Source: Stenotrophomonas rhizophila
GTDB taxonomy: Bacteria > Pseudomonadota > Gammaproteobacteria > Xanthomonadales > Xanthomonadaceae
NCBI RefSeq assembly: GCF_020857975.1
Contig: NZ_JACWUO010000002.1
Coordinates: 1 to 64,000, forward strand
Length of the DNA: 64,000 bases
Direction: 5' to 3'
Shown here: in pieces, positions 25,693 through 35,665 of the stretch
Layout: each line of letters opens with the position of its first letter
Numbering within the stretch: the first letter of the stretch is position 1
Made by a program: the position numbers and the translations under genes
The notes under the pieces: generated by a model
Told to the model about the DNA's origin: nothing
The model's input: only the letters and a program-made list of their open reading frames with translations
Database searches by the model: none

Positions 25693-27039
25693 ATGTCCTC
25701 CACGCTCATCGTCAACGCCCGCCTGGTCAACGAAGGCCGCATCACCGAAGGCGACCTGCGCATCGAGAACGGCCGCATCGCCCAGATCGGCGCCGGCCTG
25801 GAGGCCCGTCCGGGCGAGACCGTGGTCGACGCCGCCGGCCGCTGGCTGCTGCCGGGCATGATCGATGACCAGGTGCATTTCCGCGAACCGGGGCTGACCC
25901 ACAAGGGCGATATCGCCACCGAATCGGCCGCGGCCGTGGCCGGTGGCCTGACCAGCTTCATGGACATGCCCAACACCAATCCGCCCACGCTCAACGCCGA
26001 GGCCCTGCAGGCCAAATACGACGCCGCGGCCGGCCGCGCGCGGGCCAACTACGGCTTCTACATGGGCGCCAGCAACGACAACCTGGCCCACATCCAGTCG
26101 CTGGACCCCAGGACCGCGCCGGGCATCAAGGTGTTCATGGGCGCCTCCACCGGCAACATGCTGGTGGACAACCCGGAAACCCTGGACGCGATCTTCCGCG
26201 ACGCGCCCACGCCGATCATCACGCACTGCGAAGACACCCCGATGATCGATGCCAAGGCCAAGGAGTACGCCGAAAAGTATGGCGATGCCCTCAGTGCCGA
26301 GCAGCACCCGGACATCCGCTCGCGCGAGGCCTGCCTGAAGTCCTCCGAGCTGGCGGTGTCGCTGGCCAGGAAGCACGGCACCCGCCTGCACGTGCTGCAC
26401 ATCTCCACCGCCGACGAGCTGGCGCTGTTCGAGCGCGGCCCGCTGATCCGCGCCGATGGCAGCCGCAAGCAGATCACCGCCGAAACCTGCATCCACTTCC
26501 TGCGCTTTGACCGCAGCGACTACGCGCGGCTGGGCAACCTGATCAAGTGCAACCCGGCGATCAAGGAAGCCAGCGACCGCCAGGCGCTGACCCGCGCCCT
26601 GGTCGAGGACGTGATCGACGTGCTGGCCACCGACCATGCCCCGCACACCTGGGAAGAAAAACAGAAGCCCTACGCGCAGGCGCCATCGGGCCTGCCGCTG
26701 GTGCAGTACGCCCTGGTGGCCGCGCTGGAACTGGTGCATGAAGGCCAGCTGGAGATCACCCAGGTGGTGCAGAAGTTCGCCCATGCCCCGGCCCAGCTAT
26801 TCGATGTCAGCCAGCGCGGCTTCCTGCGCGAAGGCTATTTCGCCGACCTGGTGCTGGTCGAAGACGTGCCCTTCACGGTCAAGCGCGAGGACATACTGTC
26901 CAAGTGCGGCTGGTCGCCGTTCGAGGGCACCACCTTCCGCTCGCGGATCGCCTCGACCTGGGTCAACGGCCAGCTGGCGTGGGATGGCGACAAGCTGGTG
27001 GGCGCGCCGAACGGCCAGCGCCTGAGCTACGACCGCTGA
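25693..27039 (+). CDS. pyrC: Dihydroorotase
   Basis: A 448-residue amidohydrolase of the class I dihydroorotase type, for the third step of pyrimidine synthesis. Metal-site text includes IDDQVHFREPG (about residues 57-67), the Lys in GIKVFMGAST, THCED, LHVLHIST and ATDHAPHTWEEK. The usual HxH pair is QVH here, so the first His ligand is missing, a variant I also know from Bacteroidetes PyrC. All other ligands remain, so it is probably active. It follows yidD directly, and its stop overlaps the next ATG (TGATG). Confidence 0.88.
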   Translation: MSSTLIVNARLVNEGRITEGDLRIENGRIAQIGAGLEARPGETVVDAAGRWLLPGMIDDQVHFREPGLTHKGDIATESAAAVAGGLTSFMDMPNTNPPTLNAEALQAKYDAAAGRARANYGFYMGASNDNLAHIQSLDPRTAPGIKVFMGASTGNMLVDNPETLDAIFRDAPTPIITHCEDTPMIDAKAKEYAEKYGDALSAEQHPDIRSREACLKSSELAVSLARKHGTRLHVLHISTADELALFERGPLIRADGSRKQITAETCIHFLRFDRSDYARLGNLIKCNPAIKEASDRQALTRALVEDVIDVLATDHAPHTWEEKQKPYAQAPSGLPLVQYALVAALELVHEGQLEITQVVQKFAHAPAQLFDVSQRGFLREGYFADLVLVEDVPFTVKREDILSKCGWSPFEGTTFRSRIASTWVNGQLAWDGDKLVGAPNGQRLSYDR

Positions 27040-27884
27040 TGCGGGCGCGTGTTCTGGGCCTGGCCCTGCTCGCGGCCGGTGCCGCCGGCATGGCCGCCCT
27101 GCTGCCCGCCCCGGCCATCGCCCAGGCCGACAGCCGGGTGGCATTCCCGGCCAGCGCTTCGCAGGGCGCGATGGTGATCGGCAAGGTGCCGGCCGGCAGC
27201 ACGGTGCAGTACGCCGGCCGCACCTTGCGGGTAAGCGGCTACGGCAGCGTAGTGCTGGGCATCGGGCGCGACGAGAAAGGCCCGCTGCAGATCCAGGTCC
27301 TGCGCCCCGATGGCGGCAGCCAGACGGTGCAGATCGCGGTGACCGCGCGCGATTGGCCGACCGAGCGGGTCAACGGCGTGCCGCCCAAGACCGTCAACCC
27401 GCCGCCGGCGATCGCCGAACGGATCAAGCGCGAGCAGGCCCAGGTCACCGCCGCGCGCGCCCGCGACGACAACCGCGCCGACTTCGCCCAGGCCTTCATC
27501 TGGCCGGTGCAGGGCCGCATCAGCGGCCGCTTCGGCAATGCGCGGGTCTACAACGGCCAGCCCGGCGCGGGCCATTCGGGGATGGACATCGCCGTGCCCA
27601 CCGGCACCCCGGTCAAGGCGCCGGCCGCCGGCGTGGTGACCTTCGCCGGCCCGGACCTGTACCTTACCGGCGGCACCCTGCTGCTGGATCACGGCTTCGG
27701 GATCAGTTCGAACTTCCTGCACCTGTCGCGGATCGATGTGAAGGTCGGCGACCGGGTCGAACAGGGCCAGGTGATCGCCGCGGTCGGCGCCACCGGCCGC
27801 GCCACCGGCCCGCACCTGCATTGGGGCATGAACTGGTTCGACACCCGGATCGATCCGCTGCTGGTGCTCGAACGCGGCAAGTAA
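27039..27884 (+). CDS. M23 family metallopeptidase (LytM domain)
   Basis: A 281-residue exported protein. It has a signal peptide (about 1-29, cut near AIAQA-DS), a beta-rich N-terminal domain, a charged helix (about 125-150), and a LytM domain. The zinc ligands are complete: GHSGMD (HxxxD) and GPHLHWG (HxH). It should cut peptidoglycan cross-bridges or activate amidases. It is coupled to pyrC by a one-base overlap. The relation to pyrimidine synthesis is probably only positional. Confidence 0.88.
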   Translation: MRARVLGLALLAAGAAGMAALLPAPAIAQADSRVAFPASASQGAMVIGKVPAGSTVQYAGRTLRVSGYGSVVLGIGRDEKGPLQIQVLRPDGGSQTVQIAVTARDWPTERVNGVPPKTVNPPPAIAERIKREQAQVTAARARDDNRADFAQAFIWPVQGRISGRFGNARVYNGQPGAGHSGMDIAVPTGTPVKAPAAGVVTFAGPDLYLTGGTLLLDHGFGISSNFLHLSRIDVKVGDRVEQGQVIAAVGATGRATGPHLHWGMNWFDTRIDPLLVLERGK

Positions 27885-27912
27885 TCGGCGCGCGGCCAAA
27901 ACGCGTACCGTC

Positions 27913-27937
27913 GTAGGTCCACGCCATGCGTGGATGC
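27913..27937 (+). repeat. SMAG-type palindrome
   Basis: GTAGGTCCACGCCATGCGTG starts a GTAG-headed unit with a CCACGC/GCGTGG stem. It lies between the convergent M23 gene and the squalene/phytoene-synthase-like gene. Confidence 0.75.
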
Positions 27938-27961
27938 CGCGCGGCGCGCGGCGCGCGTGGA

Positions 27962-28669
27962 TCACCCCCTTCCGGCCCACCACGTGCGCAGCAAGGTGCG
28001 CACCGGGGTGACCTTCAGCTCCCGGCCCTGCGCACGGGCCTGCAGCCGGCTGCGCGCCAGCGAGGCATACAGGCGGCGCGGGCGCGGGCCGGCCACGCGG
28101 GCCGGCCAGCCGGCCAGCAACTGCTGGGCCCACAGCTGCGCCGCATCGCCATGGCCGGCGTCCAGCAGCGAACGCGGCACCGCGGCGACACCGGCCTCGT
28201 GCAGGCGCTGGGCCAGGGTCTGCACCAGCACCGGGGCGGCCACGTCGCCGCGCGCCGGGGTATCGAACACCACCGCCTCCACCGCCGCCACCGCGGCGGC
28301 ATAGGCCTGCAGGCCGGCCATTGCCTGCGCCGGGTCCAGCGGCGCGGCACGGGCGTCGACCAGCGCCGGCAACGCCTGCGCCAGTTCGGCCCACGGCGCG
28401 CGCAGCGGCTCCAGCAGGCGGCCCAGCGGGTGCCGCGAACGTTGCCCGGCCCAGCTGCGCAGTTCCTCGCCCCACCAGGCCAGCTTGGCGTCGGCCGGCA
28501 TCGGGTCGCCGCCGGTATTGAGGATGTCGTCGAACTCCTGCAGCAGCGTGAACCACGCCACCACCAGGTTGCGTTGTGCCAGCGGCACGAACGGCTCGGC
28601 CACCGACCATTCCGGCCAGCGGGTCCGCCACTTGTCCAGGAAACTGTCGAGGGCGCTGGAAGTTGTCAC
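27962..28669 (-). CDS. Squalene/phytoene synthase-like protein, probably not a full enzyme
   Basis: A 235-residue protein with family resemblance to squalene/phytoene synthases: VPLAQRNLVVAWFTLLQEFD, then AKLAWWGEEL, and a C-terminal PRPRRLYASLARSRLQ. True synthases have two DxxxD motifs; here only EFDDILN is visible and a second Asp-rich motif is not, and the protein is shorter than the usual 280-340 residues. It may be a non-catalytic relative. GTG 28669 is the start, with AAGGA seven bases upstream. The upstream frame is repeat sequence. It follows gph, ubiG and mtaD on the same strand. Confidence 0.65.
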   Translation of the reverse strand: MTTSSALDSFLDKWRTRWPEWSVAEPFVPLAQRNLVVAWFTLLQEFDDILNTGGDPMPADAKLAWWGEELRSWAGQRSRHPLGRLLEPLRAPWAELAQALPALVDARAAPLDPAQAMAGLQAYAAAVAAVEAVVFDTPARGDVAAPVLVQTLAQRLHEAGVAAVPRSLLDAGHGDAAQLWAQQLLAGWPARVAGPRPRRLYASLARSRLQARAQGRELKVTPVRTLLRTWWAGRG

Positions 28670-28728
28670 GGGTAATCCTTGCAATGGGGGGTGCCCACGT
28701 GGGGTGGGTGCCTGCCGGGTTGGTTGAC

Positions 28729-28784
28729 GTACCCACCAACGGTGGTTACCTGCCGGTGGTGGCGTAGCCACCAACGGTGGCTAC
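28729..28784. repeat. Two SMAG-like palindromes in tandem
   Basis: GTACCCACCAACGGTGGTTACC (28729-28750; its first 20 bases hold the stem) and GTAGCCACC-AAC-GGTGGCTAC (28764-28784) are near-copies 35 bp apart. The second is a perfect 9-bp palindrome with a three-base loop and carries GTAG at both ends. They lie between gph and the downstream gene. Confidence 0.7.
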
Positions 28785-28801
28785 CTGCCCGCGTCGCGCC
28801 G

Positions 28802-29482
28802 TCAGCCGCGGGCCGGAGGCCAGGCGTCGGCGCGCTGCAGCTGCGCGGGTTGTTCGACCATGGTTTCGGCGCCCCACGCCAGCGGGTCGTCGGCGTCCAG
28901 GCGGTAGCCCCACAGCGCCGCCACCGACGCCATGCCCGCCGCGTTGGCCGCGACGATGTCGCGTTCGTCGTCGCCCACGTAGATGCAGGTGGCCGGGACG
29001 ATGTTCATGCGCTCGGCCGCGGCCAGCAGCGGCAGCGGGTGCGGCTTGCGCTGGGCCAGGGTGTCGCCGCCGATCAATACCTTGCAGCGGCTTTCCCAGC
29101 CCAGTTGCGGCAGGATCAGCCGGGCCAGGTACTCGGGCTTGTTGGTGACGATGCCCCACACGCAGCCGGCCGCATCGAGTGCGTCGAGCATGCCGGCCAC
29201 GCCGTCGAACAGTCGCGCATGCTGGCCGATCAGGGCTTCGTAGCGGGCCAGGAACTCGGGCACCAGCGCATCGCGCTCGACCTGACCAAGCTCGGGGAAG
29301 GCCACCGACACCATCGCGCGCGAGCCCTTGGACACCACCGGGCGCAGGGCGTCCAGGCGGATCGGGGCGCGGTCGCGCGCGGCCAGCATCGCATTGACGG
29401 TGGCCAGCATGTCCGGCGCACTGTCCAGCAGGGTGCCGTCCAGGTCGAACAGCGCCGCCTGCGGGAAACGGGACTCAGACAC
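28802..29482 (-). CDS. gph: Phosphoglycolate phosphatase (HAD family)
   Basis: A 226-residue HAD phosphatase with the nucleophile motif [10 protein letters not shown] near the N-terminus, motif II in GIVTNKP, Lys in RKPHP, and GDDERDI as motif IV. It removes phosphate from 2-phosphoglycolate, made during DNA repair. GTG 29482 ([13 protein letters not shown]) is preferred and overlaps the ubiG stop by eight bases; ATG 29509 is in frame but overlaps more. The ubiG-gph order is common in gammaproteobacteria. Confidence 0.88.
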   Translation of the reverse strand: MSESRFPQAALFDLDGTLLDSAPDMLATVNAMLAARDRAPIRLDALRPVVSKGSRAMVSVAFPELGQVERDALVPEFLARYEALIGQHARLFDGVAGMLDALDAAGCVWGIVTNKPEYLARLILPQLGWESRCKVLIGGDTLAQRKPHPLPLLAAAERMNIVPATCIYVGDDERDIVAANAAGMASVAALWGYRLDADDPLAWGAETMVEQPAQLQRADAWPPARG

Positions 29483-30206
29483 CGGCGGCCTCGTCGGGCT
29501 TGACCGCATGCGCCAGGTAATTGATGTCGGTGCGTGTACTCAGGCGCGCACGGTTGCGCCACGGCTCATAGGCCATGCCGCTGACATCGCGCAGGTTGAA
29601 ATCGGCCTGCCGCAGCCATTTGCCGAGTTCGGCCGGCTTGATCAAATCCTGGTAGTGGTGGGTGCCCTTGGGCAGCAGCCGGGCCACGTATTCGGCGCCG
29701 ACGATGGCCACCGCGAACGCGGCCGGGGTACGGTTGATGGTGGACAGGAACAGCTGGCCGCCCGGCTTGAGCAGGCGGTGGCAGGCGGCGATGATCGCGC
29801 CCGGGTCCGGCACGTGCTCGAGCATTTCCATGCAGGTGATGGCATCGAAGCTGGCCGGCTGTTCGGCGGCCAGGTCCTCGGCGGCCTGCAGGCGATAGTC
29901 CACCGTCACCCCCGACTCCAGGCTGTGCAGGCGCGCCACCTTGACCAGTTCCGGAGCCAGATCGATCGCGGTGACCTCGGCGCCTTCGCGGGCCAGCGCT
30001 TCGCTGAGCAGGCCACCACCGCAGCCGATGTCCAGCACGCGGGCACCGCGCAGGGGCAGGCGCGTGGCCACGTACTGCAGGCGCACCGGGTTGAGGGCGT
30101 GCAGCGGCTTCTGCGGGCCATCGGCGTCCCACCAGCGGTTGGCGAGCGCGGCGAACTTGTCCAGTTCGGCCTGGTCGAAATTGGTGGAAGCGTGCGGGGC
30201 GTTCAT
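29475..30206 (-). CDS. ubiG: Ubiquinone biosynthesis O-methyltransferase
   Basis: A 243-residue SAM-dependent methyltransferase. The SAM site [13 protein letters not shown] lies at about residues 58-70. The N-terminal [19 protein letters not shown] is the UbiG signature, and [14 protein letters not shown] follows later. It carries out both O-methylations in ubiquinone synthesis. It is followed by gph (overlapping) and preceded by mtaD with a 16-bp gap. Confidence 0.94.
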   Translation of the reverse strand: MNAPHASTNFDQAELDKFAALANRWWDADGPQKPLHALNPVRLQYVATRLPLRGARVLDIGCGGGLLSEALAREGAEVTAIDLAPELVKVARLHSLESGVTVDYRLQAAEDLAAEQPASFDAITCMEMLEHVPDPGAIIAACHRLLKPGGQLFLSTINRTPAAFAVAIVGAEYVARLLPKGTHHYQDLIKPAELGKWLRQADFNLRDVSGMAYEPWRNRARLSTRTDINYLAHAVKPDEAAGV

Positions 30207-30222
30207 GGGGGTCCTTGGTGCA

Positions 30223-31566
30223 TCAAGCACGGATATGGCGGATGCGCTCGCGCCACTGGCGGGCGTTGGCGACGATCGCGGCGGTGTCCATGCCGACCAG
30301 CTCGCGCTGGACCAGCTTGGGCTGGCCGGCGATCCAGACATCGCTGACCTGGTGGCGGCCGGCGGCATACACCAGCTGCGACAGCACGTGGTGCAACGGC
30401 TGGGTTTCCAGCGCCGACAGGTCCACGCAGACCAGGTCGGCCTGCTTGCCGACCTCGATCGAGCCGATGCGCTCGCCGAAGCCCAGCGCGCGGGCGCCGC
30501 CCAGGGTGGCCGCACGCAGCGTGGTGGCCGCGTCCAGCGCGGTGGCGTCGTTGGCCACGGCCTTGGCCAGGATCGCCGCGGTGCGGTTCTCGCTGAACAT
30601 GTCCAGGTCGTTGTTGCTGGCGCAGCCGTCGGTGCCGATCGCCAGGTTGACCCCGGCGCGCTGCAGGGCGCAGGCCGGGCAGAAGCCCGACGCCAGCTTG
30701 AGGTTGGATTCGGGGCAATGCACCACGCTGACCCCGCGCTCGGCGCACAGGTGGATTTCCGCCTCGGTCAGCTGGGTCATGTGCACCGCGATCAGGCGGT
30801 CGTTGACCAGCCCCAGCCGGTCCAGCCGCGCCAGCGGGCGCTGGCCGTGCAGCTTGATCGAGTCGCTGATCTCCTGCGCGGTTTCATGCGTGTGCAGGTG
30901 CACCTGCATGTCCAGCTGGTCGGACAGCATGCGCACGCGTTCGAAGTTGGCATCGTTGACCGTATACGGCGCGTGCGGGGCGAACGAGGTGCCGATCAGC
31001 GGATCGCCGCGCCACTGGTCGTGCAGCTGCCCGGCCTTGTCGAAGTACTCGTCGTCGGTCTTGGCCCAGGCAGTGGGGAAATCGATGATCACCGCACCGA
31101 CCAGCGCACGGAAGCCGTGCTGCTTGTAGACCGCGGCCTGGACGTCGGCGAAGAAATAATTCTCGTTGGCGCAGGTGGTGCCGCCGCGCAGCATTTCGGC
31201 GATCGCCAGGGTAGTGCCGTCGGCCACGAATTCCGGGCCGATCACCGCCGCTTCCACCGGCCAGATGTGCTGCTGCAGCCACACCATCAGCGGCAGGTCG
31301 TCGGCCACCCCGCGCAGCAGGGTCATCGGGTTGTGGGTATGCGCATTGACCAGGCCCGGCATCAACGCCGCCTCGGGGCGCGACACGGTCTGGGCCGGCG
31401 CAAAGCGCGCGCGCGCTTCGGCACGCGGCAGGATGGCGATGATTTCGCCGGCGCGCACGGCCACGGCATGGTCTTCCAGCACCACCGCATGCGGTTCGAT
31501 CGGGACCACGTAACCGGCTTCGATCAGCAGGTCACAGGTTTCGGGAATGCGGGCGGTGTCGGTCAT
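30223..31566 (-). CDS. mtaD: TRZ/ATZ family amidohydrolase, probable 5-methylthioadenosine/S-adenosylhomocysteine deaminase
   Basis: A 447-residue amidohydrolase of the TrzA/SsnA group. The metal motif [26 protein letters not shown] and [11 protein letters not shown] are all in place. Members next to ubiG in this group are annotated as MTA/SAH deaminases, which fits a link to SAM-using reactions; the exact substrate is inferred. It is the first gene of mtaD-ubiG-gph and the length is normal. Confidence 0.82.
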   Translation of the reverse strand: MTDTARIPETCDLLIEAGYVVPIEPHAVVLEDHAVAVRAGEIIAILPRAEARARFAPAQTVSRPEAALMPGLVNAHTHNPMTLLRGVADDLPLMVWLQQHIWPVEAAVIGPEFVADGTTLAIAEMLRGGTTCANENYFFADVQAAVYKQHGFRALVGAVIIDFPTAWAKTDDEYFDKAGQLHDQWRGDPLIGTSFAPHAPYTVNDANFERVRMLSDQLDMQVHLHTHETAQEISDSIKLHGQRPLARLDRLGLVNDRLIAVHMTQLTEAEIHLCAERGVSVVHCPESNLKLASGFCPACALQRAGVNLAIGTDGCASNNDLDMFSENRTAAILAKAVANDATALDAATTLRAATLGGARALGFGERIGSIEVGKQADLVCVDLSALETQPLHHVLSQLVYAAGRHQVSDVWIAGQPKLVQRELVGMDTAAIVANARQWRERIRHIRA

Positions 31567-31625
31567 GCGGGCTCACTTGTCTGGGCGGACGACCCGGAGG
31601 CATGGGCGACCGGGCATGTCTGGGG

Positions 31626-31748
31626 GTAGAGCCGAGCCTTGCTCGGCTGCGCGGCGCCCGGAAAGCCGAGCGAAGCCGGGCATGGCTCGGCTCTGCACGT
31701 AATCCGACCTCTGGCCGTCAACAGCAGCCGACCAACGGTCGGCTCTAC
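31626..31748. repeat. Cluster of SMAG palindromes between mtaD and efp
   Basis: A GTAG-headed unit (GTAGAGCCGAGCCTTGCTCG) starts at 31626. An inverted related unit (CATGGCTCGGCTCTGC) follows, and a third ends at 31748 on the minus strand (GTAGAGCCGACCGTTGGTCG). The first two could pair as a REPIN. Confidence 0.8.
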
Positions 31749-31750
31749 AC

Positions 31751-31773
31751 GTAATCCGGCTTCACCGGATTAC
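31751..31773 (-). terminator. Hairpin overlapping the efp stop codon
   Basis: GTAATCCGG (arm) and CCGGATTAC (arm) form a perfect 9-bp stem with a five-base loop, and the efp TAA is inside the first arm when read on the minus strand. There is only a short T tract after it. A hairpin with the same TAATCCG...CGGATTA plan overlaps the amiC stop codon at 46570-46599. Confidence 0.6.
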
Positions 31774-32339
31774 TTGCCTGCGCGCGCGGAGTATTCGCCT
31801 GAGCGGGTGTCGACCTTGATGATTTCATCCTGGTTGACGAACAGCGGCACGCGTACCACCGCGCCGGTTTCCAGCGTGGCCGGCTTGCCGCCGCCGCCGG
31901 AGGTATCGCCGCGCACGCCCGGGTCGGTCTCGGTGATCTTCAGTTCGACGAAGTTCGGCGGCTGCACGAAGATCGGCTCGCCGTTCCACAGGGTGACGAT
32001 GCAGGACTCTTCGCCCTTGAGCCACTTCTCGGCGCCGCCCATGCCGGCCTTGGTGGCCTGGACCTGCTCGAAGGATTCGGGGTCCATGAAGTGCCAATGC
32101 TCGCCGTCGGCGTACATGAAGTTCATGTTGGTGTCCACGACGTCGGCCTTTTCCACGTCATCGGTCGCCTTCATGGTCATTTCCACCACGCGGCCGGACT
32201 TGATGAAGCGGTATTTCATGCGGGTGAAGGCCTGGCCCTTGCCCGGCTTGACGTATTCGGTCTCGGTGATGACCGCCGGTTCGTTGTTGATCAGGATTTT
32301 CATCCCGTTCTTGACGTCATTCATGCCAACAGTGGCCAT
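31770..32339 (-). CDS. efp: Elongation factor P
   Basis: A 189-residue EF-P that relieves ribosome stalling at polyproline. The N-terminal KOW-like domain holds KPGKGQAF, and the Lys of GKGQ is the site for beta-lysylation. The two OB domains follow, with LTV-like [12 protein letters not shown] and the C-terminal [19 protein letters not shown]. The stop codon sits within a hairpin. It is divergent from epmB, whose product prepares beta-lysine for this same Lys, with about 100 bp of shared promoter space. Confidence 0.96.
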   Translation of the reverse strand: MATVGMNDVKNGMKILINNEPAVITETEYVKPGKGQAFTRMKYRFIKSGRVVEMTMKATDDVEKADVVDTNMNFMYADGEHWHFMDPESFEQVQATKAGMGGAEKWLKGEESCIVTLWNGEPIFVQPPNFVELKITETDPGVRGDTSGGGGKPATLETGAVVRVPLFVNQDEIIKVDTRSGEYSARAGK

Positions 32340-32439
32340 GTTGAAACTCCTGAATGGGCAAACGCCGCGCAGGCGCGGCGAGCCGGATAGAATGGAAAAC
32401 CCACCGGCACCGGTGGGGTGACTCGTTTTTCTGACCGAC

Positions 32440-33468
<1,029 letters not shown>

Positions 33469-33476
33469 GCGCATGT

Positions 33477-33530
33477 AAAAAAGGGGACGGGTGTAATTAA
33501 GCGAGCTTAATTACACCCGTCCCCTTTTTT
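33477..33530. terminator. Perfect 26-bp palindrome, probable two-way terminator (copy 1)
   Basis: The arm 33477-33502 begins AAAAAAGGGGACGGGTGTAA and is perfectly complementary to 33505-33530, with two bases between. It starts eight bases after the epmB stop and ends eight bases before the end of the facing GGDEF/EAL gene. A-runs and T-runs at the two ends make it terminator-like on both strands. A second copy at 42484-42540 shares the outer 24 bases but has a different tip. Confidence 0.85.
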
Positions 33531-33538
33531 TGGGGCGC

Positions 33539-35665
33539 TCAAACCCCCGATTCGATCAGCGCCACCACCTCGGTGGCGCTGACCGGGTGGCTCAGCCAAT
33601 AGCCCTGGCCCAGGTCGCAGCCGCGCTGGCACAGCAGGTCGAACTGCACTTCCTGCTCGATGCCCTCGGCCACCACGGTGATCCCCAGGGCATGGGCCAT
33701 GGCGATGATCGCCGTGGTCAGGGCCAGGTCGTCCGGGTCGCGCTGCATGTCGGCCACGAAGCTCTTGTCGATCTTGACCCCGTCCACCGGCACCTGGCGC
33801 AGGTGGCTCAGGCCGGAGAAGCCGGTGCCGAAGTCGTCCAGCCACACCTTCACCCCGGTGCGGTGCAGCTTTTCCAGCAGCGCCGCGGCCAGCATTTCAT
33901 CGCCGATCACCGCCGTTTCGGTCAGCTCCAGGTGCAGCCGCGAGGCCGGCAGCCCGGTGTCGCGCAGGCAGTCGGCGACCAGGCTGGGCAGCTCGCCGCC
34001 GCGCAGCTGGCGCGGGGACACGTTGACCGAGACGAACAGGCCCTCGCCATCGGCCCCATGCGGCCATTGCACCGCCTCCATGCAGGCCGCGCGCAGCACC
34101 TTGGGCCCGATCACCTCGATCAGCCCGCTCTGTTCGGCCACGTCGATGAACACCGACGGCGGGATCGTGCCCAGCGCCGGGTGCTGCCAGCGCAGCAGTA
34201 CCTCCACCCCGACCATGCGCCGGTCGCGGGTGCGGAAGATCGGCTGGTAGACCAGCCGCAGCTCGCCGCGCTCCCAGGCCCCGCGCAGCTCCTGTTCCAT
34301 GTGCACGCGGCGTTCGACCGCATGGTCCATGGCCCGGCTGTAATAGCGATAGCAGTTCTTGCCGGCCACCTTGGCCTGGTACATGGCGATGTCGCCGTTC
34401 TTCAGCAGCGTGGTGGCGTCGGCGGCATCGTCGGGGAACAGGGTCACCCCGATCGAGGTGCCCAGGAACAGCTCCCTGCCCTGCACCACCAGCGGCTTGC
34501 CCAGTTCGCGCACCAGGATTTCGGCCAGCTGGCGCGCGCCGCCGGCCACATCGCCCTCGCCGAGCAGGATCACGAATTCGTCGCCGCCAAACCGCGCCAG
34601 CAGCGCCTCGTCGCCACCGGCCTGGGCCACCGCGGTGCTGATGCGCTGGGCGAACTGCAGCAGGGCTTCATCGCCGGCCTCGTGGCCGAGGGTGTCGTTG
34701 ACCCGCTTGAAATCATCGATATCGGCAAACAACAGCGCCAGCCGTTGGTTGGAGCCGCGCGCGGCCATCAACCGGTGGTCCAGCGCCTCGCGGAACGCCA
34801 GGCGGTTGGTCAGCCCGGTGAGGGCGTCGGTATAGGCCATATGCCGCACTTCGCGGTCATGCCGGGCAATGGCCTCGCTCATCCGGCCGAATGCGCGCAC
34901 CAGTTCGCCCACTTCGTCGTGGCGCTTGTTTTGGAGCAGCTGCGGGCGGTAATCGCCGGTCTCGATCTGGCGTGCGGCCGATGCCAGCCCGCGGATCGGG
35001 GCGACCAGGGTGCGTTGCACATAGACGATGACCACCACGCCGATGGCGATCAGCAGGCCCAGCATCAGCAGCAGCCAGCCCAGGTGGCGCTTGCCGACCT
35101 GCTGCAGGCGCTCGCCCAGGGTCTGGTTGGCGCGCCGTTCCATGCTCTGCACATCGTCCAGCGCCATGCCGACCCGGACCCCGCCGATGCGCTGGTTGCC
35201 GATCATGATCGGCATGGCGTTGTCGAGCACCTTGGGCGATTGCTGCACCACCAGCGTGCGCGCGGCCACCGCCGCGGCGGCGAGCGGGTCGCCCATCGGG
35301 CGGCCGAATTCGACTACCTCGGTGGAACCGTCGTGGATCAGCCTGCCGTCTTCGTCGAACACCAGCACATAGCGCACCACCTGCTGCCGGGAGGTATTGC
35401 GCACCAGGGCACCGACCTGCTCCAGGTCGTTGTAGTACAGCGGGTTGGCCAGCGCATCGGACAGCTCGCGCGCCAAGGCCTCGCCGCGGCTGCGCACGCT
35501 GCGGTCGAACAGATCGTGGATGACCGTGCCGCTGAGGCGCTGCACCTCATCCTGCATGCTGGCCTGGCGCCCCAGCACCACCGCCACGATCACCACCACC
35601 ACCAGCATGGCACCTGTCATGGCCAGGACGAAACGCGCCTGTATTCCGGAACCCAACCGCCTCAT
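33539..35665 (-). CDS. Membrane GGDEF/EAL protein (c-di-GMP turnover)
   Basis: A 708-residue inner-membrane protein. Span one is about residues 12-33, then a periplasmic sensor region to about 195, span two (about 197-218), a HAMP segment, GGDEF (RFGGDEF intact, about 365) and EAL (about 450-700). The EAL signature is EVLLRW, with Val for Ala. The other phosphodiesterase motifs (ELTET, DDFGTGFSGL, KIDKSF, AEGIE) are present, so both activities are possible. No RxxD inhibition site is seen just before GGDEF. It overlaps the stop of the upstream PhnD-like gene by four bases, so a periplasmic ligand probably controls it. Confidence 0.9.
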   Translation of the reverse strand: MRRLGSGIQARFVLAMTGAMLVVVVIVAVVLGRQASMQDEVQRLSGTVIHDLFDRSVRSRGEALARELSDALANPLYYNDLEQVGALVRNTSRQQVVRYVLVFDEDGRLIHDGSTEVVEFGRPMGDPLAAAAVAARTLVVQQSPKVLDNAMPIMIGNQRIGGVRVGMALDDVQSMERRANQTLGERLQQVGKRHLGWLLLMLGLLIAIGVVVIVYVQRTLVAPIRGLASAARQIETGDYRPQLLQNKRHDEVGELVRAFGRMSEAIARHDREVRHMAYTDALTGLTNRLAFREALDHRLMAARGSNQRLALLFADIDDFKRVNDTLGHEAGDEALLQFAQRISTAVAQAGGDEALLARFGGDEFVILLGEGDVAGGARQLAEILVRELGKPLVVQGRELFLGTSIGVTLFPDDAADATTLLKNGDIAMYQAKVAGKNCYRYYSRAMDHAVERRVHMEQELRGAWERGELRLVYQPIFRTRDRRMVGVEVLLRWQHPALGTIPPSVFIDVAEQSGLIEVIGPKVLRAACMEAVQWPHGADGEGLFVSVNVSPRQLRGGELPSLVADCLRDTGLPASRLHLELTETAVIGDEMLAAALLEKLHRTGVKVWLDDFGTGFSGLSHLRQVPVDGVKIDKSFVADMQRDPDDLALTTAIIAMAHALGITVVAEGIEQEVQFDLLCQRGCDLGQGYWLSHPVSATEVVALIESGV

